Source of the DNA: Streptomyces sp. HNM0574
Lineage (GTDB): Bacteria; Actinomycetota; Actinomycetes; Streptomycetales; Streptomycetaceae
Length of the DNA: 64,000 nucleotides
Reading direction: 5' to 3'
Assembly: GCF_012726235.1 (NCBI RefSeq)
Contig: NZ_JAASAH010000014.1
Coordinates: forward strand, 104,636-168,635
In this document: piece after piece, positions 54,280 to 63,114 of the stretch
Numbering within the stretch: position 1 is the stretch's first letter
How the letters are laid out: each line of letters begins with the position of its first letter
The notes under the pieces: generated by a model
Told to the model about the DNA's origin: nothing
Databases searched by the model: none
Seen by the model: only the letters and a program-made list of their open reading frames with translations
Made by a program: the position numbers and the translations under genes

Positions 54280-54873
54280 TCAGACCGCCCGGTTACGGCG
54301 CCGAGCCAGCTCGTCCCCGGGATGGTCGCCGACGATCGTCTCGCCGGTGTCCACCCGCTCCGCGTGCAGCTGGGACAGCGCCCCCTCGACGTCCTTCCAG
54401 ACGACGCCGACGGCGATCCCGAAGACCCCCTGGCCGCCCTGGAGCAGGTCGACGACCTCGTCGGGCGAGGAGCACTCGTAGACGGTGGCGCCGTCGCTCA
54501 TCAGCGTCATCTGCGCCAGATCACAGACGCCCCGCGAACGCAGGTGCCGCACGGCGGTGCGGATGTTCTGCAGGGAGACCCCGGTGTCGAGCAGCCGCTT
54601 CACGATCTTGAGGACGACCACGTCCCGGAAGCTGTACAGCCGCTGACTGCCGGAGCCGAAGGCCGGCCTGATGCTCGGCTCGACCAGCCCCGTACGCGCC
54701 CAGTAGTCCAGCTGGCGGTACGTGATGCCCGCGGCCGAACACGCGGTGGGGCCGCGGTAGCCGACCTGGTCCGAGGCGCTTTCCTGCGGCGTCGGCGCGG
54801 ACCGAGTCCACTCCGCGGAACCGGCGAGCGGGGACAAACCGCCCGCTGCCATACCGTCGCCGGTACTGCTCAC
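54280..54873 (-). CDS. MerR-family regulator (second of the conserved pair)
   Basis: A 197-residue DNA-binding protein. A disordered N-terminus (1-37) precedes the MerR helix-turn-helix (YRGPTACSAAGITYRQLDYWARTGLVEPS) and helices SLQNIRTAVRHLRSRGV. The C-terminal part replaces an effector domain with VYECSSPDEVVDLLQGGQGVFGIAVG. It corresponds in position to the MerR-like gene following the bifunctional nuclease gene in mycobacteria. GTG 54873 follows GGAGG. Its regulon is unknown. Confidence 0.9.
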   Translation of the reverse strand: MSSTGDGMAAGGLSPLAGSAEWTRSAPTPQESASDQVGYRGPTACSAAGITYRQLDYWARTGLVEPSIRPAFGSGSQRLYSFRDVVVLKIVKRLLDTGVSLQNIRTAVRHLRSRGVCDLAQMTLMSDGATVYECSSPDEVVDLLQGGQGVFGIAVGVVWKDVEGALSQLHAERVDTGETIVGDHPGDELARRRNRAV

Positions 54874-55134
54874 CCCGACCTCCGTCCTTCACATCCCGGG
54901 TCACCCCTGGGACCTGCCTCATTGAAGGTAGGCAGTCGCCCGGGGTGCGTCAACGATCGCCACACTCGGCACGGCGAGTGATAATCACCCGAGGTGTGGT
55001 TTTCCGTGCCCGGGACCGGGGAATGGCTGACCGTTTGCCCACCGGCCCCGCCGGGACGCGGCGCCCTCACTCGTGCGAGGGACCACCCGGAACGGCCCGG
55101 GCAGCCACGGGCCGGACGGTGGCAGCGGGCCGCC

Positions 55135-55608
55135 TCACTGGCTGCTGGTGCCGAAGTCCTCGGGAGAGATCTGGTCGAGGAACTCGCGGAACTTCTCCAC
55201 CTCGTCCTCCTGCTCGTCCGGGATCGCGATCCCCGCGTCGTCCAGCACACCGTCGCTGCCGTAGATCGGCGTGCCCGTGCGGAGAGCGAGAGCTATGGCG
55301 TCGGACGGACGGGCGCTGACCTCCACACCGCTGGCGAATACCAGTTCGGCGTAGAACACGCCCTCCCTCAGATCCGTGATCCGGACAGCGGTGAGCTCCT
55401 GCCCCACGGCTTCCAGGACGTCCTTGAACAGGTCATGGGTCAGTGGGCGCGCGGGAGTCATGCCCTGCTGCGCGAAGGCGATCGCGGTCGCCTCGCCAGG
55501 GCCGATCCAAATAGGGAGGTACCGATCGCCTCCCACTTCACGCAGAAGCACGATCGGTTGGTTGGAGGGCATTTCGACCCGGACACCCACAACGTCGAGC
55601 TCGTTCAC
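55135..55608 (-). CDS. Bifunctional nuclease family protein (DUF151)
   Basis: A 157-residue protein with the DUF151 core (NELDVVGVRVEMPSNQPIVLLREVGGDRYLPIWIGPGEATAIAFA, PSDAIALALRTGTPIY). Plant and thermophile relatives have RNase/DNase activity. The gene is conserved between the two MerR genes in Actinobacteria. The acidic C-terminus (EEDEVEKFREFLDQISPEDFG) is typical. Confidence 0.92.
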   Translation of the reverse strand: MNELDVVGVRVEMPSNQPIVLLREVGGDRYLPIWIGPGEATAIAFAQQGMTPARPLTHDLFKDVLEAVGQELTAVRITDLREGVFYAELVFASGVEVSARPSDAIALALRTGTPIYGSDGVLDDAGIAIPDEQEDEVEKFREFLDQISPEDFGTSSQ

Positions 55609-55671
55609 ACAGCAACCCTAGGCCGTGCCCGGCCTGTTTGGGTAGTCGGGGCCCGTCCCGTCTCACGGCAG

Positions 55672-55722
55672 GAGCGCTCCCGCGGCCGGCTTCCGGCCCT
55701 CACGCACCGTCCGGGAGCGCTC
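55672..55722 (-). terminator. Terminator after ftsR-type gene
   Basis: GAGCGCTCCCG (55672-55682) pairs with CGGGAGCGCTC (55712-55722), with a smaller GCCGG/CCGGC hairpin in the loop. It abuts the stop codon at 55723. Confidence 0.65.
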
Positions 55723-56451
55723 TCAGCCCGTCCGCAGCCGCAGCGCGGAACGCAGCAGCGCGGCGTGCAGCTGGACGGACAGCCCCGTCATCTCCGCGGC
55801 CGTGCTCTCGGCCCGGGCCCGCGTACGGGGGCTGCGGTGCCGCCGCAGCGGGGCGACGACCTGCTCGACGAGGTCCGCCTCGCGGTCCGCCGACGCCTTC
55901 ACCGCACGCAGATGACGCGGCTCCAGCCCGAACCGCGCCAGATCCCCCATCAGCCGCGCGACCGTGACGTCCTCACCGTCGTACGAGCCGTCCTCGCCCG
56001 GCGACAGCAGCCCGTACGCCTCCCAGGCGGCGAGCTCGTCCTCCGTGACGTCGGCGGCGGTGAGCAGCTGCGCGCGGTCCACGCGCGCGGCGGGCGGGGC
56101 AGCGGCCGGGTCCGGGTCCAGCGGGTCACGGCGCGGGCCCGGGAGCGGGGGGCGCTCGCCGCGGGCCAGGGCGTCCAGGTGGTCCCTGATCACCTTCAGC
56201 GGCAGGTAGTGGTCCCGTTGCAGCCGCAGCACGCAGCCGAGGCGCTCGACGTCCTCCGGGCTGAACTTGCGGTACCCGGAGGGCGAGCGCCCCGGCTCGA
56301 CGAGACCCTCGGTCTCCAGAAAACGGATCTTGGAGACCGTGACGTCGGGAAACTCCTCGCGGAGCACATGAAGCACGGCACCGATGCTCAGCGGTCCGCT
56401 GTCCTCAGTGGCGGTGCCACGGACGGCACCGCCCGACGGTGCGTGCTTCAT
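55723..56451 (-). CDS. ftsR: MerR-family regulator FtsR-like
   Basis: A 242-residue regulator. The MerR DNA-binding domain (about 20-95) has LSIGAVLHVLREEFPDVTVSKIRFLETEGLVEPGRSPSGYRKFSPEDVERL; the C-terminal half is helical. In corynebacteria the orthologue, beside the FHA gene, activates ftsZ. Position and the EGLVEPGRSPSGYRKF core support orthology, so a cell-division role is inferred. Confidence 0.87.
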   Translation of the reverse strand: MKHAPSGGAVRGTATEDSGPLSIGAVLHVLREEFPDVTVSKIRFLETEGLVEPGRSPSGYRKFSPEDVERLGCVLRLQRDHYLPLKVIRDHLDALARGERPPLPGPRRDPLDPDPAAAPPAARVDRAQLLTAADVTEDELAAWEAYGLLSPGEDGSYDGEDVTVARLMGDLARFGLEPRHLRAVKASADREADLVEQVVAPLRRHRSPRTRARAESTAAEMTGLSVQLHAALLRSALRLRTG

Positions 56452-56468
56452 GGGCCTCCCCGAAGCGA

Positions 56469-57263
56469 TCAGATCGTGCGCTGACTCGCGAAGAAGACCA
56501 GCCGGTACTTCCCGATCTGGACCTCGTCGCCGTTCGAGAGCGGGACACCCGCCTCGATGCGCTCGCGGTTGACGTAGGTGCCGTTGAGGCTGCCGACGTC
56601 GGACACGGTGAAGACTCCGTCGGAGCCACGGCGGAATTCGACGTGCCGCCGCGAGACGGTGACATCGTCCAGGAAGATGTCACCCTCGGGATGACGACCC
56701 GCCGTGGTCAGCTCGTTGTCCAGAAGGAAACGGCTACCGGAGTTGGGGCCCCGGCGGACCACCAGCAGTGCCGAACCCATGGGCAGCGCGTCCACCGCGG
56801 CCTGCGCCTCGGGCGACAGCGGCGGGGCCTGCTGCCCCGACACCTCGGCGTCGTACGCCTCCAGGCCCGAGATGGAAATGGTCGAGGTCGTCTCCGACGG
56901 CCGCTCCGCCGCGGGTGCGCCACCACGAAGCGGAGCACCGCAGTTGGAACAGAAGCGGCTCGCCTCGGCGGCGCGCGTCCCGCACCGGTTGCACAGCGGC
57001 AAGGAAGACCCTCCACCCGTGTTCGAGGTTGATGGTGCATCGGAACCTATGCGTGCCGACGCTCCGGGGTCAACAGACGCCGCACCGTGACCACTCGAAT
57101 CGGCACCGCCCTGGGAAGCCACCTCGTCGCGGAACAACGGGCGCGCCGCGCCCTCTTCCTCAGCATTCCCCGTGGATTCTCCGTGCCGGGGCGCGGCGTG
57201 CCGTGCGGCTCCGCTGCCGCCGTCCTGGCGGCTCTTGCCGAACAACTTCGCAAAAAAACTCAC
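56469..57263 (-). CDS. FHA-domain protein with zinc ribbon (GarA/OdhI-like)
   Basis: A 264-residue protein. A double zinc ribbon (LCNRCGTRAAEASRFCSNCGAPL, about 110-132) precedes a C-terminal FHA domain (about 180-264) with RHPEGDIFLDDVTVSRRHVEFRR and GSLNGTYVNRERIE. FHA domains bind phosphothreonine; the homologues GarA and OdhI inhibit 2-oxoglutarate dehydrogenase, but these are only about 160 residues and have an ETTS motif. Here VEV/TTSTI-like threonines (SETTSTISISG) occur near residue 160, so similar regulation by Ser/Thr kinases is plausible. GTG 57263 follows GAGGGGAA. Confidence 0.88.
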   Translation of the reverse strand: MSFFAKLFGKSRQDGGSGAARHAAPRHGESTGNAEEEGAARPLFRDEVASQGGADSSGHGAASVDPGASARIGSDAPSTSNTGGGSSLPLCNRCGTRAAEASRFCSNCGAPLRGGAPAAERPSETTSTISISGLEAYDAEVSGQQAPPLSPEAQAAVDALPMGSALLVVRRGPNSGSRFLLDNELTTAGRHPEGDIFLDDVTVSRRHVEFRRGSDGVFTVSDVGSLNGTYVNRERIEAGVPLSNGDEVQIGKYRLVFFASQRTI

Positions 57264-57430
57264 GGGCGTATTCCCCTCGCACGAAACAGACCCGCCCGTG
57301 GGGCAGGACAGACCCTCGATACTCTCATTGACCGATTCTTGATACCCGGACAACGTCTGCGGCCTTCAGACAGTTTCCCTCACACCGAGCCCGGCAAGCC
57401 CCCCGGCCCCCCGCCGCCCGCGCCGGTGCC

Positions 57431-59155
57431 TCACGACGACGACGGATCCGCGTACTGCGGTCGCTTCGCAGGTCGGAGGGCGTCCACCGTGATTCTCTCG
57501 GAGCGGTTCACCACGACCTCCGCCTGCTCCTTGCGCAGAGTCTGTACGACACCGCCGGGGATGTTCAACGCGGGTTCCAGGTCCTGTGGCTTGCCGATGA
57601 CCTCGAAACGGTACGGCTGAGTGATCCTACGCCCGTCGACGCTGATGCCGCCGCCCGCGTCCGAGAAGTACGTACTCGCCACCACACGTACCTCGTTGAC
57701 CTCGATCGCCTCCGCGCCGGCGGCACGCAGTTCCTGGACCGTGTCCAGCAGCATGTCCGCCTCGACGGAGCCGCCGGGGTCGGAGATCGTCAGCGCGATG
57801 CCGGGCCCCTCGGCCTTGACCGTACCTGCCAGGACGCCGAGTTGACGCTGCTTCTCCCGCGTCTGCTTGCGGGCCTCCTCGGCCTGGTCGGAGCTGTTGT
57901 CCAGCTCGGTGCGCTGACGCTCCAGGCTGCGCTTCTCGTCCTCCAGCCGCTTGGTGCGGTCGTCGAGTTCGTCGAGGATGCGGACCAGGTCCTCCTGGCG
58001 GGCACCGCGCAGCGCGCTGTTCTCGCTCGTCGAACGCACCTGGATCGCCAGGCCGAGGCCGAGCACGAACAGCAGCACGGCGACGATGAGTTGGGCCCGC
58101 GAGACCCGCGGCGGCCACAGCGCCTCCGCCAGTCTGCGGCGCCCGCTGCTCCGGGTCTCGTCGCCCTGCGCCTGGGTGTGCGCCTGCTCCTTGTCCTGCT
58201 CCGGCTTCCCGCCGTCCGGCGGCTCGGGCGTCGCACCGGACGCGCCGCCGCGCGGGCCCTGCGGACCTCCGGGACCCTGCGGTCCACGTGGGCCGGAGGG
58301 CACGGCTCCGCCACGGGCCGCCGGATGGGGGCCGCGCGGCACACCCGCATTGCCCGGGATCGGCCGCGGGGCACCCGAACCGGCCTGCGGCATCGGCCCG
58401 TTGCCCGGCCTGCGCTGCCCCGGTCCCGGCTGCGGACGTCCCGCACCTCCCTGCGGACGCTGCGGGGGCCGGGCCCCGGGCGGAGGCTGCGGCGTACGCC
58501 CGGGCTGCGGGCGCCCGGGCCCGGGCTCGCGTCCGTTTCCGCTCGCCGACGGGCGCCCGCCGGCGGACCGGTCACCGGCTCCGGGACGGGCCGGCGGCCG
58601 CGCCGACGAGCCCGACTCGCCACTGCGCGGGGCCTGTTCACCCTTCGGCGGGCCGCTCTTCGGCCCGGGCTGCCCGTCCTTCGGCCCGGGGGCGCGCTCG
58701 GGCTCGGGCCCACGCTTCGGCCCGGGCTGCCCGTCCTTCCGCTCCGGGGCACGCTCCGGTTCCGGGGCGGCCTCCGGTTCGGGTGCGTTCTTCGGTTCCG
58801 GGGCGGGCTTCTGCTGTCGGCCGGACTTCTGGCCGGGGCCCGGCTTCTGGCCCGCGCCGGGCTCGGATTCCGGGCCGGACGCGGGAGTTGAGGGGCGACC
58901 GGACTTCCGGGCGCCCTCCTGCTCCGGCTTCGACGCCTGCTCCGGCTCCGGTTCGGGCTTCCGCCCGGGCTTCGACTCCGGTTCCGGCTCGGGCTTCGCC
59001 CCGGAGGCCGGCTCCGGCTTCGCGTCCCGCTTGCCGTCCCGCTCCCCGTCCGGGGTCCGCGGTTCCGGCTTGTCCGTCTCGTTCCCGTCCCGCTCGGGCC
59101 GCTCCGGCGGCAGCTCGCCCGGTGGCGTCTTGTCGTCGTCGCTCATCGGCCTCAC
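57431..59155 (-). CDS. DUF881 family membrane protein with very long disordered N-terminus
   Basis: A 574-residue protein. About 330 residues of low-complexity sequence (first Glu/Lys/Pro-rich repeats such as PEPEPE, then Gly/Pro/Arg-rich) precede one membrane helix (AQLIVAVLLFVLGLGLAIQV), a coiled coil (DELDDRTKRLEDEKRSLERQRTELDNSSDQ) and a DUF881 domain to the C-terminus. The cytoplasmic tail is far longer than in most relatives. It is coupled to the sbp gene by overlapping stop/start codons. The start may be GTG 59155 or ATG 59146. The DUF881-Sbp-DUF881 set is conserved in Actinobacteria; role probably at the membrane, unproven. Confidence 0.85.
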   Translation of the reverse strand: MRPMSDDDKTPPGELPPERPERDGNETDKPEPRTPDGERDGKRDAKPEPASGAKPEPEPESKPGRKPEPEPEQASKPEQEGARKSGRPSTPASGPESEPGAGQKPGPGQKSGRQQKPAPEPKNAPEPEAAPEPERAPERKDGQPGPKRGPEPERAPGPKDGQPGPKSGPPKGEQAPRSGESGSSARPPARPGAGDRSAGGRPSASGNGREPGPGRPQPGRTPQPPPGARPPQRPQGGAGRPQPGPGQRRPGNGPMPQAGSGAPRPIPGNAGVPRGPHPAARGGAVPSGPRGPQGPGGPQGPRGGASGATPEPPDGGKPEQDKEQAHTQAQGDETRSSGRRRLAEALWPPRVSRAQLIVAVLLFVLGLGLAIQVRSTSENSALRGARQEDLVRILDELDDRTKRLEDEKRSLERQRTELDNSSDQAEEARKQTREKQRQLGVLAGTVKAEGPGIALTISDPGGSVEADMLLDTVQELRAAGAEAIEVNEVRVVASTYFSDAGGGISVDGRRITQPYRFEVIGKPQDLEPALNIPGGVVQTLRKEQAEVVVNRSERITVDALRPAKRPQYADPSSS

Positions 59156-59484
59156 GCCCGGAAGATGTGCCGCCGGATCGCGGCCGCGTTGGAGAAGATC
59201 CGGATGCCGAGGACGACCACGACGCCGGTGGACAGCTGCGCGCCGACGCCCAGCTTGTCGCCGAGGAAGACGATCAGCGCTGCCACCACGACGTTCGACA
59301 GGAACGAGACGACGAAGACCTTGTCGTCGAAGATCCCGTCGAGCATGGCGCGCAGGCCGCCGAACACCGCGTCCAGTGCCGCGACGACGGCGATCGGCAG
59401 GTAGGGCTCCACCACCGTGGGGACGACGGGCCGGACGACGAGTCCGGCCACGACTCCCACGATGAGGCCCAGTACGGCGATCAC
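59152..59484 (-). CDS. sbp: Small basic protein Sbp (DUF1290)
   Basis: A 110-residue membrane protein with three helices (MIAVLGLIVGVVAGLVV, VVAALDAVFGGLRAMLDGIF, FVVSFLSNVVVAALIVFLGDKLG). It matches the Sbp family of Bacillus and Actinobacteria, found between two DUF881 genes. GTG start overlaps the preceding DUF881 stop. Function unknown. Confidence 0.9.
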   Translation of the reverse strand: MIAVLGLIVGVVAGLVVRPVVPTVVEPYLPIAVVAALDAVFGGLRAMLDGIFDDKVFVVSFLSNVVVAALIVFLGDKLGVGAQLSTGVVVVLGIRIFSNAAAIRRHIFRA

Positions 59485-60386
59485 GATGTGCTGCCCTCTC
59501 CTGTCTTCACGGGCTGTGCCGTTCGTACGGTCAGGCTCGGCGCGGCCGGAAGCCGCAGCGCGTCCTGGGTGCTGATGCTGGTGCGCACACCGTAGTTCTC
59601 CTGCAGCACGTGCAAGTACTGCCCGTCCGCGCTGTCCTGGAAGTCGGTGCTGAGCTCCTGCCCGGGGCCGACGGCGAGAAGAGTGTACGGCGGCACCAGC
59701 GGCTTGTTGTCGACGAGTATCGCGTCACCGGCGGCACGGATCGCCGAAAGGCTCGTCAGCCGCTGCCCGTTGACGGACACCGCCTCGGCCCCCGACTCCC
59801 ACAGCCCGTTGACCACCCGCTGCAGGTCCCGGTCGCGGACCCGGCCGGTGTCGGCGAAGCCGCCGCTCTCGCGCGGCCCGCCGCCCTCGCTCTTGGCGTC
59901 CTTCGCGTCGTCGACGACGAGTTTGACGCCCGGCCCCTTGACGGGCACGGCACCGGACAGCAGCGCCGCCTCGTACGACGTGTCCCCGCCGTGCTTCTCC
60001 AGGGCCCTGCGCTGCTTCGTCTCCACGTCGGAACGGAGGCCGTCGACGCTCTTCTGCAACGCGTCCGCCCGGTCGGAGCCCTGGTCGATGCGCTCGACGA
60101 GCTCCTCCCGCTCCTTCGCCAGCTCGGGCGCCGCGCTCCGCGCCTGCGCGGCGCCGACCGTCACCACGAGCCCCGCCAGCAGCAGGCCGCCGGCCAGGCC
60201 GAGCTTCGCCCGCGTCGAGCGGGGAAGCCCGGACCGGCCCTCGGCACCCCGGCGTGCGGCGGCCTGCGCGTAACCGTCGTCGAGGCTGTGGTGCATCGCG
60301 TTGGTCAGCAGCGACATGGAGGCATCCAGCCGCGCAGGCCGCGATGCTTTCGTCCCTCCGGGATGCTGCTGCGACATGCCGCACAT
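59481..60386 (-). CDS. DUF881 family membrane protein
   Basis: A 301-residue protein: a cytoplasmic N-terminus (1-60), one membrane helix (LGLAGGLLLAGLVVTVGAAQA, about 62-82), a coiled coil (EREELVERIDQGSDRADALQKSVDGLRSDVETKQ) and the DUF881 domain (LWESGAEAVSVNGQRLTSLSAIRAAGDAILVDNKPLVPPYTLLAVG). First of the three coupled genes DUF881-sbp-DUF881. Start ATG 60386 or 60377. Confidence 0.88.
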   Translation of the reverse strand: MCGMSQQHPGGTKASRPARLDASMSLLTNAMHHSLDDGYAQAAARRGAEGRSGLPRSTRAKLGLAGGLLLAGLVVTVGAAQARSAAPELAKEREELVERIDQGSDRADALQKSVDGLRSDVETKQRRALEKHGGDTSYEAALLSGAVPVKGPGVKLVVDDAKDAKSEGGGPRESGGFADTGRVRDRDLQRVVNGLWESGAEAVSVNGQRLTSLSAIRAAGDAILVDNKPLVPPYTLLAVGPGQELSTDFQDSADGQYLHVLQENYGVRTSISTQDALRLPAAPSLTVRTAQPVKTGEGSTS

Positions 60387-60503
60387 CGTCGCACGTCGAG
60401 CCCGCTACCGCCGAATGGGCCCACGGGAGTTCAACGCGGCGGTACTTGACACCCGCCGCGCCCGCACAACCCCGTCACAGGACGGCCCACGGCGCCGCGC
60501 GGT

Positions 60504-62999
60504 TCACTTCCCCGCGCTGTCGACGACGGCCGCCCACTCGTCCAGCAGCGCCAGCGCCGAGGCGTCGTCCGGCCCCTCGGCCCACAGGTGCGTGACGGCC
60601 TCGGCCGGGTCGGGCAGCACCATCACCCAGCGGCCGTCGGGCTCGACGACGCGGACGCCGTCGGTGGTGTCCACGTGCCGCTCGCCCGCGGCCTCCACGA
60701 CCGTGCGCATCACCAGGCCCTTGACCGCCCACGGCGTCGCCAGGTCCCGGCGCCGCACATGCGCCCCCGGGATCCGCGCGTCGATCTGGCTCAACGTCAA
60801 CTGCGCACGCGCCACCAGCCCGATGAGGCTGACGAACGCGGCCGTACCGTCGAACACCGAGCTGAACTCGGGGACGATGAACCCGCCCCGCCCGTCACCG
60901 CCGAACACCGTTCCGTCCGTACGGCACACCCGCGTCAGATCGTCCGGCGACGTCGTCGTCCACTCCACCTGCGTCCCGTGGTACGCGGCGACCTGCTCGG
61001 CGATCCGGGTCGTCGTCACCGGCAGCGCCACGCGGCCGCTGCGCCGGGACGCCGCGATCAGGTCGAGCATGACCAGCAGCGCACGGTCGTCCTCGACGAT
61101 CCGGCCCCGCTCGTCCACCAGCGACAGCCGCTCCCCCACCGGGTCGAAGCGGACGCCGAAGGCGGCCCGCGCCGAGGCCACGATCTCCCCGAGCCGGACC
61201 AGGCCGGCCCGGCGAGTCTCGGTCGTCTCGGTGGGACGGGCCTCGTCCAGGCCCGGGTTGATCGTCAGTGAGTCGACGCCGAGCCGCCCGAGCAGGCTGG
61301 GCAGGACGAGCCCCGCGCTGCCGTTCGAGGCGTCCACGACCACCTTCAGCCCCGACTCGGCGATCCCCTCCGTGTTCACCGCCCGCAGCAGCGAGCCGGT
61401 GTACGAGTCGTACACGCTGGACGGGAACCGCAGGTCGCCGATCTCCCCCGGGAACGCCCGCCGGTACTCCTGACGTGCGTAGACGCGGTCGAGCTTGCGC
61501 TGTGCGGCCTGCGAGAGGTCCGCGCCGCGCTCGTCGAAGAACATGATGTCGACGTTGTCCGGGACCCCCGGCGTCGTGCGGATCATGATGCCGCCGGCGC
61601 TCCCGCGGGCGGTCTGCTGCCGCGCCACCGGCAGCGGCACGTTCTCCAGGTCCCGCACGTCGATGGCGCTCGCCTGCAAGGCGGAGATCATCGCCCGCTT
61701 CAGCGCCCTGGCACCCCGCGAGTGGTCACGGGCCGTGGTGACCGTCGAGCCCTTCTTCAGCGTCGTCGCGTACGCGCCCGCGAGCCGCACCGCGAGTTCC
61801 GGCGTGATCTCGACGTTCAGAATCCCGGAGACGCCCCGCGCACCGAAAAGATGCGCCTGGCCCCGCGACTCCCAGATGACGGAGGTGTTGACGAACGCGC
61901 CGGCCTCGACCGTCTTGAACGGATAGACCCGCACATTTCCCTGGACGATGGACTCCTCGCCCACGAGACACTCGTCCCCGATGACCGCCCCGTCCTCGAT
62001 CCGCGCGGCCCGCATCACGTCGGTGTTCTTCCCGACGACGCAGCCCCGCAGATTGCACTGCTGCCCGATGTAGACGTTGTCGTGCACCACGGCACGGTGC
62101 AGAAAGGCCCCGCTCTTCACGACGACGTTCGAGCCGACGACGGAATGCTCCCGGATTTCCGTACCGGCCTCGACCTTCGCGTAGTCCCCGATGTACAGCG
62201 GCCCGCGCAGAACGGCATCGGGGTGCACCTCGGCGCCCTCGGCCATCCATACGCCCGGCGAGATCTCGAACCCGTCGATCTCGACGTCGACCTTGCCCTC
62301 GAGAACGTCCGCCTGCGCCTTCACATAACTCTCGTGCGTACCGACGTCCTCCCAGTACCCCTCGGCGACATAACCGTAGACGGGCTTTCCGTCCTTCATC
62401 AGACGGGGAAAGACGTCACCGGACCAGTCGACGGGCACGTCCGGGTCGACGTAGTCGAAGACCTCCGGCTCCATCACGTAGATGCCGGTGTTCACCGTGT
62501 CCGAGAAGACCTGCCCCCAGGTGGGCTTCTCCAGGAAACGCTCGACCTTCCCCTCGTCGTCGACGATGGTGATGCCGAACTCCAGCGGGTTGGGCACCCG
62601 CGTCAGGCAGACGGTGACGAGCGCGCCGCGTTCGCGGTGGAAGCGGACGAGCTCGGTCAGGTCGAAGTCGGTGAGGGCGTCACCGGAAATGACGAGGAAG
62701 GAATCGTCCCGCAGCGCCTCTTCGGCATTCTTCACGCTGCCCGCCGTACCGAGCGGCTTCTCCTCGTTGGCGTACGTGAGCTCCATACCGAGCTCTTCGC
62801 CGTCCCCGAAGTAATTCCGGACCAGGGAGGCGAGGAATTGCACGGTCACCACGGTCTCGGTGAGCCCGTGGCGTTTGAGCAGCCGCAGCACGTGTTCCAT
62901 GATCGGACGGTTTGCCACGGGAAGCAGTGGCTTCGGCATGCTCGCGGTCATGGGACGAAGGCGTGTGCCCTCTCCCCCGGCCATCACGACGGCCTTCAT
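60504..62999 (-). CDS. Mannose-1-phosphate guanylyltransferase-like protein fused to degenerate phosphomannomutase domain
   Basis: An 831-residue fusion. The N-terminal nucleotidyltransferase (1-235) has MAGGEGTRLRPMTASMPKPLLPV; left-handed beta-helix hexapeptide repeats follow (about 245-370); the rest resembles a phosphomannomutase. In that domain the phosphoserine loop (TASHNP in active enzymes) reads GIMIRTTPGVPDN, the metal loop (DGDxDR) reads FDPVGERLSLVDE, and the sugar loop reads GGDGRGGFI, so mutase catalysis looks lost. It likely makes GDP-mannose or another NDP-sugar. AAGGAGGG precedes ATG 62999. Confidence 0.9.
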   Translation of the reverse strand: MKAVVMAGGEGTRLRPMTASMPKPLLPVANRPIMEHVLRLLKRHGLTETVVTVQFLASLVRNYFGDGEELGMELTYANEEKPLGTAGSVKNAEEALRDDSFLVISGDALTDFDLTELVRFHRERGALVTVCLTRVPNPLEFGITIVDDEGKVERFLEKPTWGQVFSDTVNTGIYVMEPEVFDYVDPDVPVDWSGDVFPRLMKDGKPVYGYVAEGYWEDVGTHESYVKAQADVLEGKVDVEIDGFEISPGVWMAEGAEVHPDAVLRGPLYIGDYAKVEAGTEIREHSVVGSNVVVKSGAFLHRAVVHDNVYIGQQCNLRGCVVGKNTDVMRAARIEDGAVIGDECLVGEESIVQGNVRVYPFKTVEAGAFVNTSVIWESRGQAHLFGARGVSGILNVEITPELAVRLAGAYATTLKKGSTVTTARDHSRGARALKRAMISALQASAIDVRDLENVPLPVARQQTARGSAGGIMIRTTPGVPDNVDIMFFDERGADLSQAAQRKLDRVYARQEYRRAFPGEIGDLRFPSSVYDSYTGSLLRAVNTEGIAESGLKVVVDASNGSAGLVLPSLLGRLGVDSLTINPGLDEARPTETTETRRAGLVRLGEIVASARAAFGVRFDPVGERLSLVDERGRIVEDDRALLVMLDLIAASRRSGRVALPVTTTRIAEQVAAYHGTQVEWTTTSPDDLTRVCRTDGTVFGGDGRGGFIVPEFSSVFDGTAAFVSLIGLVARAQLTLSQIDARIPGAHVRRRDLATPWAVKGLVMRTVVEAAGERHVDTTDGVRVVEPDGRWVMVLPDPAEAVTHLWAEGPDDASALALLDEWAAVVDSAGK

Positions 63000-63114
63000 G
63001 TCGGAAGCGCCCTCCTTGCAGAGACGACGGTCTAACCGACCTCACCCGTTCAGGATGACCCACGGTGGCGCATGACGGGCACCCCGGCCTTTCGTGACGC
63101 TGTCTTGGACGAGC

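Noticed and set aside
57842..59595. Plus-strand frames opposite the long disordered DUF881 tail
   Set aside because: They mirror the low-complexity coding of the minus-strand gene, which has a membrane helix, coiled coil and DUF881 domain in the right frame.
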